A stretch of DNA of 64,000 nucleotides. It comes from Ipomoea triloba. Taxonomy: Eukaryota > Streptophyta > Magnoliopsida > Solanales > Convolvulaceae. This document shows positions 12,467 to 24,400 of this stretch, piece by piece. Location of the stretch: assembly GCF_003576645.1 (NCBI RefSeq), contig NC_044922.1, positions 15,491,274 to 15,555,273 on the forward strand, given 5' to 3'. The notes under the pieces are model-generated. The model saw only the letters and a program-made list of their open reading frames with translations. It did no database searches and was not told the DNA's origin. A program made the translations under genes and the position numbers. Every line of letters starts with the position of its first letter. Position 1 is the first letter of the stretch.

Positions 12467-15400
12467 TCAATCATCATCAGACAGACAGACCACATCAGCA
12501 ACAGCATTTGGTTCAGCTGCAGAGGTGCCGGCTGCATTGCCTGTTGTTCCAAAGTCAGATAGGTCTATTGAATCAAACGTAGCACAGATTTCTGGTAAAG
12601 GAGGTAAATAATTACTTGGCCTTGGCCAAGGTTGGCTATCAAGATCTCTGAGCAACAAAGCAGAAAGTGGACTATTACCAGTTGTCAAGACTCTATTGTT
12701 GGGTTCTGAGTTCTTATTTACAGTGGGTGGTTGTAGCTGTGGTGGTGCGGGTACTGGTACCTTCTGGTGTGAAAGATTGGAGGATACTATTTGTGGCTGC
12801 TGAGGTGCAACCAGGGGGAGGGAGGACGAAGATGTCTGATGTGGCGCTGCAACCCAAGGGCGATGAGGAGAAACCCAAGGGCGGGAGGATGAAGGCGTCT
12901 GATGTTGACTTGTAACCCCCCGAGGAACAGAGTGTGAGCGTATCTGCACTTGAGGTGCAACCCGGGGGAGGGAGGGTGAAGGTGTCAGGTGTTGAGGTGC
13001 AACATGGGTGAATGAAGATGAAGATGAAGATGAAGGCACGTTAGCAGCCACATTACAACCTGGCATAGCAGTCGGGAGAGGTGATGGACTGGCAGCAGAA
13101 ACAGATGTAGGTCTGAATTGATGTAGGTGTGGTGCTGGGGCACGAATGTCTCCAGCTAATCGTAGATTTCCAGCAGAAGGGGATATATCATTGATGACCA
13201 GTGGTCTTGCAGGAACAGCAGATGGTGCCGCTGAACGAGGGATGGATTGTAAACTTGATAGAGGCTGGGAAGCAGCTGATGGGCTAGAAGAGGATACAGC
13301 AGCAGTGGGGATAGATCTTGACATGGGTGGAGGGCGATATTCCCTGGAAAGTTCTGTTGAATGATTAGCACCTTGTAAAGATTGGACAGAAGTCTGCTGC
13401 ACGACCATAGGTTGGCCAGCTGAAGAAAAGCCAGCAATTGATTGTGGTGGCCTCATACTCATACAAGCTAGATTAGTAGTTTGCTGTCCGGCTGAAGATA
13501 AGCCAACAGGAGATCTCAATGTGGGCTGCTGCATTGATGCATGCTGTAGATAATGCTGCTGCTGCATATAACTGGAAGGTACAGCTGCAGAGAAATAGAA
13601 CGTTCAGTTCTAATTTATGCCAAGATTAAACACAACCACAAGTATAATAATTAGACCTTCAGAAACCAAGACTGATGTTTGAACGTCTTTGAAAAAGGCA
13701 ATGGCAAAGCCATATTAGAGTGTGTTTGGTATGGATTTTGGTGAAAGTATTTTGCATGTTTGGTAGTAGGGAGGAATTGGAATGATTACCAATATTGATG
13801 TTTGGTTATGTAATATGTATGATCCTATAATGGGATAAAAGTTTTAAAAATACAAAAACAAAAAATCAAGGCAATTGATCACTAATATAATGACATCCAA
13901 AGCACCAATATGCACACAAAAAAATCAAAACAAAAATCTAAAAGCACTAATCCGAACTTAAAAAATCAGATTACCAATAAGATCGAATGATACTCGTTTT
14001 TAATTAGGAAATGAAATCCATAGTTGTGTTCTAAAAAGTTTTCAACCAAACACTAACAATGATTTTGATTCCAATTCCGGGTGTGTAAACCCATGAACCA
14101 AACACACAATTAGTAATCCTAATAAACCATTTAGCCCACAGTACTTGTTCATACCAAAAAATCACAAACTTAACCTCTAACCTCCCTTTTAAATCCCATA
14201 TAGAAAATTAAGTAAATTTATAGTTCAATACAGTTATGCTTAATCACTATTAAAGAAGCAACAAGCTTGCTGCTGCCTCAAACCAAATAGAAATACCATA
14301 CCTTGCTGCATTTGTGGTAACACAGTGGGCCTGGGATCCAAGCACTTAGATCTGAAAGCTTCAGCCAATATCTTGTTCATAAGAACTTTGTTTTGATTCC
14401 CTTCAAGTTCATTCTTTCTCAGGAAAAAAGCATTCTCACCCTCCATAATTTTTGTCTCATATTTGTTGCGTATTCTCTCAATCATTTCCTTTATTTCCTT
14501 TTCACAATCAGATCTCTGCTGCAATTTCTGTTCAAAGATGAAATGAAGTGTTAAAATACAAAGCAGGGAAGAGATTCAGAGAATAAATACTGAGTTTCCT
14601 GGATAATCAGAGCAAAAAGAAGGAAAACTGGACATTACCCAATCTTCATGGGACTTTACTGCTTGTTCTATTTCTCTGTGTATCCTTTCCAATTCCTTTG
14701 AGAGAGGATTAACTAGCATACGGATAGGTGAATTCAAGGCAGGCATAAAATGTGCATGATGCATTCGCATGTCGTTAGGTCCCTGAATAGAGGTCAGATT
14801 CAAAGGTTGTAAAATTGCTTGATTAGGAAGTTCACTTGTGATCCTGACTTCATGGGGCAAAGTCTGAGTGTTCTCAGAAGAGCAATGCAGTTCACCACTA
14901 GGCTGGCAGTCAATTCTACTAACTGCTGAATCTGTTGGACTGCAATCAAGTGTCATATTAGGGAGATGAATTGAGGCATGCAGTTCCGAACTTACCCTGC
15001 CTTGAGAATCAGCATTGCACAAAGGTTCTGCTGCTGTCTCAACTTCAGCTAACTGGGGAGAAGTCTCAGAGGAATGAAAATCATTGCTCTCATGATTAGG
15101 AGACTCATATGCAACTTCATCAGGAGGAGGCTGATTGCCACCAGAAGGTAGTTGCTGTGGCTCACTATTTTCAATCAGTATGGCCTCACAATTTGACTCT
15201 GTAACCTGTCTGGCATCATCCACTCTAGGAGACCCAGCTTCAAATTCTGATAACTGCCCCTGATTGAATTGCAATTCATTAGATGCTAAATGCGGGGAGC
15301 ACTGATCTTGAGGTACCTGATCCTGTCAGTCATCAACCAAAGATGAATTCAGAGACTGTTTTCTAAATAATCTAAATGAAGTGAAAGAGTCAACGAAAGC

Positions 15401-18400
15401 ATATACAATTATGTGGGACATAGGCCTGCAGATCATACAAAGAAAATTTTATTTTTTTCCCCAAGGCTCCTCACCCAAGAGTTTATTAAAATATTGGAAA
15501 AAGTGTCAAATAGGCCACTGAACTTATCGCTTTTGTGCAATTAGGCCATTGAACTTAAAAAGTGTGCAATTCAACCATCAAACGAGTAAAATATGTGCAA
15601 TTAGGACATTTTTTTAAAATTTTTTAATTCAATTTGAGTTAAAAACATTTCAATATTGACTCCCAACTAATATGGTAGAAGAAAATGTCACTTTTAATAC
15701 GTATATGTTAGTAATATAATCGGATTTTACTAAAAAAAATTTGTAAAAATGGTTCAATTGCACACATTTTGCTTGTTTGATGGTTGAATTGCACACTTTT
15801 TAAGTTTAATGGCCCAATTGCACAAAAGCGATAAGTTCAGTGGCCTATTTGACACTTTTTCCTAAAATATTTCTTGGCACACATGCCAGAGGCAAACAAC
15901 ATTCATATGATAAAAACCATAAATTTTATTAGAGATGTAATAGCTAAATAGAGGAAAACTAAATATTATGGTAGAAGCAAACAGGGCAATAAAAAAGAAT
16001 GGCAATAGATGTATATCAGAAAAATATACAATTACAAAAATCCACGTACTTGGGTTTGCAGTAATAGTCCATTATCATCTGAACAAGCACCGGCCTGTAA
16101 ACTGGGCAAGGCCACTAACAATTGCTCTTGGGATGTTGAGTTTCCATCTATGGATTTGTGAGCTATAGCATTCTCATTTCCATCATTATTCAGGAAATCG
16201 GTATTATTAGCAGGTGTACAATTTTTTACCATTGTGGTAATACTTGCTCCTGCAGGATGCTCATGTCTCAGAACTCCATTATGGGCAATTCCGTGCACTT
16301 CTGATGGATGGTTGGGTATAACATCTTCAGTACGAGCACATTCATGCACTTCTATTGAAAATCCATTAGCATGCTCCCCCAGTGAGCTCTCATCAATAGT
16401 ATGCTTTTCAGAAGTCAGTGGGACCACTGGAACAGTATCCTCACAATGATCATCAATATTACCCACTTCATTGGGCTGATTAAGACTAGATACTAATGCT
16501 TCTGCAGGGGATATAGTCACCATTGGCTTCTCAGAAACTGTAGCTGATGAGACATCTGTGGTAGTTGTGGGCACACTAGAAGGTGCCATGCTGCTCTCTG
16601 ATTCATTCAAAATATTAATAGGCTCATTTGCTTCTAAATGACACTCAGATACAGAAGCAGCCCCTGGAGGATCATTGAAATCTGCATTATCTAGAATGTG
16701 GCCAATGTCATCTGCAGAAGCAACATTTGCAGGATTGCTATTATTGTTGTTATGATTATTGATGTCTACATTATCTTCAAGGTTGCCTATGTCATCTCTA
16801 GAAGCAACATTCGTAGGATTATCATTGACATCTGCAATATCTTGAAGGTTTCTAACATCATCCCTTGAATCAGATATCTCTCTATTGTCATCTTCAATAT
16901 CTTGAAGGTTCCCATTGTCTTCCCTGGAATTGGATATACTATTATTATCGGTGTCTGCAATATCTTGGTCTCCAGTGCCATCTCTTGAATCAGATATATT
17001 ATTACCAGCACTTTCTTGAAGGTATTCATCAACATCTCTGGAATCAGATGCATACAAATGCAGATTAGTATCTTCAGTACTGCACAGTTCAGCTTTAGAA
17101 ACCCAAAAAGCAGTATTTTGAATTTCCTCATTTATTTCCTTATTATGCTTCTGCTCAAATTCTTTCATTTTTAAGTCCTTATGGCAGTTGAGTTCCTCTA
17201 TTTCCCTTGAAAGCCGATTATTTAAGTTCTTGAGGTTGTTCTTTCCCAGAGGAGTCTCACAATATACAGCACGGACAATGGCAAACTGCACTCTGTAATG
17301 TTTCTTAATAGCCGCTCTCTTCTCCTCACAGTCTTTTTTGAAGTTCTCAATTTCCTCCTGTTGCTTTTCTTTAAGCCTTGACATCCTCATGTTACACTTG
17401 GATTGAACTTTCTTAATCATCTTTTCTGTTTCACTTTCAACCACTTTATCCTTTAAAGTTGTGGTCTGCTGTGCAACAACATTTTCTTTCGTAACATTCT
17501 CCATCCCTTTTGACAGTCCTCCTGTAACAAATATCAATGCTGGTTCAGAATGCCTTGAGGTGATTTCGTTTTTTTCCAAGTGCTGCAAAAATGCTTTCTT
17601 CAATGAACGCAGCTTCCGATATACATTAGTTGCCTCATCTTCAGTACATTCAAAACCCAGATGCTCTTTTGTTAACATAAGCATCTCATTCTCGTTAAGT
17701 TTTTGCTTTAAAAGTGAGGCTGCCACCCTACACTGAGAAATCACAGCACACAATCAAGTAAGAATAGTTGCAACATCACATACAGAGTTAAAAGCACTAA
17801 AAAGCAAAGTTCTGGTGTGATAAATGCATAGCCAGAAAGCCCAAATCTCTCCTTCATAGGTTGATTAGTTAACTGTGTAGAAGCGTGAGATCACATCTAC
17901 AAATATACACAAATGTTAAACAAAAACTTCCTGAAAGGCTATGTCGAGATGTGAACAAAAAAGTCATTAACACAAAGACAGCTTTCCTTTGTGGGCTTAT
18001 GTATACAGTTAATTTAATGCTTGGAATGGTAAGCTGCAATGAGAATTTTATAAAATTAGACTATCACCAAATTTATGAAAAAGTACGGCAAATATAGACC
18101 CCATTGTATTCCCATCCTTAAGAATACATAAAGGTATGATGCCAGTTCTGATGTATGAAAATATCATGATGAGATTGTCCAATGAGAGGCAAGGAGCCAA
18201 CACTCACTGCAAAGGCAGAATTAATGAGAAAGGGATAGGCCAAGAACAATAGAGAGAAACGCACCATGTTTAAAAAAATAAAAATAGAAAATACAGTATT
18301 AAGAATTGCAGCAGTGAGTACTTTACCAATAAACTAGTGTCACACTACTAAAAAATCTAAGAAAGCTTAGCTAAACTACAAGGAAACAAAGTAATCAAAC

Positions 18401-21400
18401 AATGACTTCTACAATCTCTAAACTTATATTCAGCATATATGGTTCATAAAAACAAGACATAGAAGAAGATCAACCCTATGTCTTCTTCATGGAGAAAGGT
18501 TGAACTGTCAACCATAGGAGCATCATGAAAAGGAGGAAAAGAGACAAGACTGTTTGGTGTACACTGCCTCATAAGAGTGAGGATAAAAATTACAGCTATT
18601 TGAAAATGAACTTCACAATCACCCCTCATGAAATGCAACTGATGCAAGAACTTGCAGAAAGACAGAGTGTGACTGAATAGAGGCTATAGTAAAGGCTATA
18701 TCAGAAAAACCATGCATGCAGTAAAATATAACAATATTAGCCAAGCAAATTTTAGCAATTAGTAGGGAAAACATGCATTTCCTAATTTTCAAACATTAAG
18801 GATCAAAGACTCGACAAAATGTTCCCATTAGCAAACAAGAATCATATATAAATGTATACAACACATGAAACTAACAGTAAGGAAGATGTAGCTCTACAAC
18901 ATATGGAAAGCCCTTAAAATGGCATGTGGTTCCTTTGTGGCAATGAACAGCCTATTTTACTTTTTGTATAGTTAAAACTGATGATGAAAAATAATTATGG
19001 AATGTCTGCCTAAATATAGGAAACTGATTGTTGTAAATAATTAGTTATTAATACAGTAAGTTGAATAAAATTTATTAAATGTATACTTACTAGTATCAAT
19101 GCTATTTCACATATAATTGAAATAAACTGAACTAGACAAACCATATACTAAAGTAGATATGTACCACACACATATATGTACATATATTTGTAGTACACAC
19201 CTGAATCTATTAACAGCTCTTCAAATTCTTATTTTTCCATGTGAAAACCATTTCAATGTTAAAATTTAAATAGTTCATGAAATAATCTATACAAAGTAAT
19301 TTCTAATAAAACAGATCTTAATCACTAGTCACTACTTGGAGAAATTAGACAGACATAAACGATACTTTAAAAAAAAACAATAATAACAAAATTATAAAAA
19401 TAAAAAAAATAATAATAATAATAGTAAGAAGAAGAAGAAGAAGAAGAAAAACCAGGATAGCAAAGAGGTCCTAACCAGAGATATTTCTAATGCCTGTAAG
19501 AGTGTAGCTGGTTCCCTACTAACACGATGGTTCTCCATGATAAAATCTAAAAAAATTCCAACCACGTGTTTGATACCGTCCTGCATTAAAAAATGATATG
19601 ATACAATTAGCGACTAAAGCAAACACAGCAAGATTGAACCCCCATGTGACTGAAAGCAACTTAATCAAGGCTGGAGCCATAAAACCACAGCAAAATTTTA
19701 ATCCATAAAGGACTTTGTTCAATTCAATTGAAACAAACAAGGTATTTACCATAGCAATAGCTAAAACTGAATTGAATGACCAAACTACTTAGGAAAGAAT
19801 CAGAACCTACAGCCAACTGAAGATACATATTTTCAACAAAAGCCAAGCAAAAGTGAAATAAAAAATCTAGTCTTATTGGTTTGCAGTGGTAACTATGCTC
19901 AAGAGCCTCAAACCATCAACACTTGCACCACTCCTTTCACTATGTAAGAACTGGTGAAATTTTTCAATTACATAAGCCATGTTTTCCATTTTGTGGCACG
20001 TAAACACCAAAAGTTTAAATGAATAAGACACAGGAACTTTCAATGTGGTTAGTTTTGGTTGTGGAAAGTGGAACATGCAATACACAATGTCGGATGAAAT
20101 GACATCTGATGTATGGGTAGAAGTAGACACAGTATCAGTAGAGGTTCATAAACAATTGAATGAAAAGTCAAGACAGCTACCGAAAGTTTTAGCACTTCAA
20201 AAACTTTAGCCATCTCCGTTTTTAGATAGATGTGAAGGCTCTTCTGCTCATCAGGTAAGGCTACTCTCTCCACAGGTTCAACATTAACCTCATGTGACAG
20301 GCTGCATGAAGAATTAGAGGCATGGTCTCCAGTGTGTGCACTGTTTTGACAGGCAGTAGATGTTGGCAATGACTGATTAGCAGCTTTAATTGTAGAAGGA
20401 CCTGCAATGACACAAAAATCAATAAAACAATAGTACATTCTTCTACAATGTTAGGCATCCAGCACAACAAGAAGATCGGTAGCAGGACTATCAGCAAAAG
20501 ATTGTTTACCTTCATTCAAAGCAGCAGGTTGACTGCCTTCAGATACAGGCGAAGTGGAAATAGCATCCACACTACTGTTCACTGTCTTCCTACGTTTCTT
20601 TCCTGCATCATCATTGCTAACCTCTAGAGAACATGATGAGTCCTCAAAGTACTGGACTCTCTTTCTGTTTCTTGGGGTCGGCCCACTTATATGTCTCCAT
20701 TGTGGATTTCTTCCCTCCAACAGCTTTTTCCAAAACACTTGAGGCTCTTCTCCACATGTATACTTAAATTTCTGCTCACCAAATAATGGAATATCCGTAA
20801 TGCAAGGTCCCGAACTCTTAAGAACTTTGGAAATAACCGAATTATGAATATCATCAGTTTCACTATTTTGTGAAATTATGGCACAGAATTCCTTGACAAC
20901 ATCATTTAAAAGTAACTGTCCACATGATATATCCAAAGCTGATGCCTGGCTGTCACTGGCATGGTACTCATCTAATCTACTGAATAAATGTGATGCACCC
21001 CACATGAGAGTGTTCTTCACATTCCTGTTTAAACTTTGTAAGTTATCAGCATTAGGATTTTGCTTTGTAATCACAAGAGCTTGCTCCTCCACTGTATAAC
21101 ATGAATATAACCGGAAAACTCTAATTGGTTTAGACTGTGACACAAATGATAATTTTTGTAGAAGCCTCAAATCATTCTGTGGATTAGAATCACCATCATA
21201 TATGATGACACCATCCACTGATGATAGTTTAATACTTGTATTACAAATACGCTTCTCTAATAGAAGTACAAACAAGCCACTTTCCTCCTTCCTGAACCTA
21301 TTGAGAGCAGCTTGCCTCTTGGAAGTATTGAGACTAGTCTCAACACGTTCATAAGAATTGTCCCCAAATCTTCCTCGCAAAAAATCATCCAATATATTAC

Positions 21401-24400
21401 CAAGTGTTGCTACAGGGCCAATAGACTGCCAAAATAAAACATTGTTTGAGGATTTAACAGGGCCAAATTGGAAAAATAAGCATGATGATTAACATGCACA
21501 TTAGGTTGTACTGAAGCCAACACGGATGCACTCACATATACAACTGCATCTTCAGTTGCATAAAATTATATAACTAAGGTCATCAGGAGAGCACGTCATA
21601 ATTAAAGGCAATCACCCTTTTAAATTAATAATGACAAAGAAACAACACATAGCTACTGAACTCCTAAAAATGATTTAAATGTAATAATTAATCAACACTC
21701 TCACTCTTCCAAAAGCATCCAGTGAAATCAGACAGGAGAGAGATTCAAGATACACCATTCAGTAGACCTCCAACATTAAATGACAAAAAAACTCCATTTC
21801 TTAGGAACGGCTAGTCTCCTGTGCTTCGTTTAGCTAAACTGCATTATAATGCATGGAATAGACTCAAAAATATAAATTAGTTCCCTGAACTAGGAACTTA
21901 CTTGTATTTCACTTAAAGACTTCTGCATAAAATTTAATATACCCCAACAGAAAGATTTAATGATTCCAGCAAAACAAACAAGTTTTTTTTCTTTTTTTGG
22001 TTTTCTATTCTATTTTGTATGGACATGTAGGGATGCGAGGTTGGAGGGTAGACAATCTTTCCAGTGTCGCAAAGAAGCAATTAAAAAGAATAAGTTTGAT
22101 ATTAACAAAAACATACAAATGCATACCTGATAAAAGACAACTACTCTTAGATGTTGGCTTTTCATTTCTGAGAGCATCTTGTCAAGAAGATGCAATTTTC
22201 CACTTGCTTTTATTCCAACATCCAAAATCTCAGATGGTGACAGCCCCTTGTTTAAGGGAACCACGGTCTGATCCAAAATGTAGGGATGAATACAACACTG
22301 AGAAAACCACAAAATAATCACTTTGCAAATAGATGTGCCAGCACTTAAATTGAAAAAAGAATATTAAACTTAGATGATGCAAACTAAGGCCTGGTTTGCA
22401 TGAACTTATTTGTAGCTTATATTGTAGCACTCAAGCTGATATGTTTTCTTTTAGGGCATTTAAATAGGCCCTTGCAAAGAATTTATAGCATTTGAAAAGC
22501 TGCTTTGTATTTATCTCCCTAAACTATTTCAAGAAGCTAAAAGCTGAAAATTTTTTAAAACCCAACTAAAAAACTTAAAAGGACACCCCCTTATTAAACT
22601 ATTTTCACGTTTTGAGCTTATTGAAAATTGCAAATCTTATCACTGCTTATTTTAAGTTGTTTATCCAAACAGATTTAGATGTTGGCATCAGCCATAGCAC
22701 CAAGTTATGGATTTCTAAGGTGGATGTTTGCAAGAATTAATTAAGTTCCAATAATAGATAAAAGCTATGGATTTGGCTCCAAGGTGGAGATAAATATTTA
22801 ATTAGACTACCTAAGAATGTTCTTTTTAACTTTTTTTCAAAATCCAGGCTGTCCTTTGCTAAGTTTCACCAATGAAACAGTAAAAACTGCTCTCCTACAC
22901 AAAAGGGTTGTACGCTAATACAATTATACAAGTATCAAAAGATGTGCAACCTTACATTCCTCAGCATCCACAAAGAAAAGTTGAAACCAATATCACGTCA
23001 AAGATAAAAATTGAATTTGATGCTCAAAGTGATTTTAGACCAAACCTTTCGAACAGCGAGAAGAACTTCATTGAGCACTCCAACAGGATCACTTTTTTTG
23101 GAGTGAGAGCATAGAGCATTGATATTTGCAAGTAGTGTATTACAGTACTGCTCAAGCTGCAAATTGGAAACTTGAACCGGAAGCCAGTACTCAATAAACT
23201 TGGAAAGCTCCAATCTATTATCTGATGCAGTAAGCTGTGAGAACATCATGTCCTGTTTTCCTTGACAAATCTCATACTCCCTAATGAGGCTCAGACCATG
23301 AGATGAACAAAGAAAATCAGCATTCTCCAGTTCCCATGTAGCACTCTCAACATCAAGGCCCTGCCACATCACAAGCCACTCACATTGGCAATCTAATTTA
23401 TCTCCAGCATCAAGAATTTGTTCGCCACCATGCAGCTTGGAGAAATATAACAACCTTTTCTTCAATAAACATTGAGGCTTTGTCCATTCTGAATTCCACC
23501 TTAAACCCTGAATGAAGAAATAAAATTGTTGGTCTTTAGGTTATACAAAAACCAATGGAAAAGTAGAACCCTCTTAAAATGTTTAAATTCAAGGTGCAGG
23601 TTATGGTTAGTTGGTTACTAAATAAATAAATAATAACTGACCAGATCTTTATGTTTAAAGTCTTCAAGAATAGATGGCGCTTCAAAAACTAACTGTGCTT
23701 CAGGTAGCCAATGGTTGTGAACATGGGCAAGACCTTGATACTTGACAAGATACTGCTTCTGCCTTTGTGTTCCTAACATGAAGGAATAGAAGGCAGGAGC
23801 AAAAATACAACCATTAGGAAAGCAGAATACACTAAAACAATTTTAAAAAAGGTTATTACAAGTTCATATAACTTATGTTGCCAAATACAAAATGCAGGTC
23901 AGGCAAGCCTTTCGCACCTGATACCTCCTCCACCTCCCTAGAATCCCAAATTGACTCTATTCCTTTTGACACTGAGTGGATACCATATTTAATCTTCTTC
24001 TTCACACACCAGAGACAATGCCAAATGCCAGATGGAATATCATCTAAATTAGGACCCAAGCAAGAGAGGTGGTAACATCTCCTGCAACCTTCACCATAAC
24101 AGAGCCTGAGAAGATTGTTAAAGCACAATTTTAAAAAGGTGGGTAGAAAAACAAATGAAATAGTGGGATATCATAAGAAAAGGCCCAAATCCTAATTAAA
24201 CATTTCAATGAATGTTAGTATCTAAATGGATCAAAGGCAACTGATATAACAACAGCACTGTCATGGTAATGAGATGCATTATGACTCCATTGAAGTAGGC
24301 ATATAAAGTAGAGCCACTTTTAGTTAAAAATTATATCCCTAACATGCCATTATTAACCCTTTGAAAATAACCTTACAGCAAAAACATAAGAGATTACCCA

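Noticed and set aside
12667..12915. Plus-strand frames over 12.6-13.4 kb
   Set aside because: Antisense of the Ser/Pro/Gln-rich last exon of MOM1.
19873..20130. Extra MOM1 exon at 19873-20130
   Set aside because: The neighbouring exons 20181-20401 and 19476-19580 already join in phase and reconstruct the CMM2 region; this frame lies in the intron between them.
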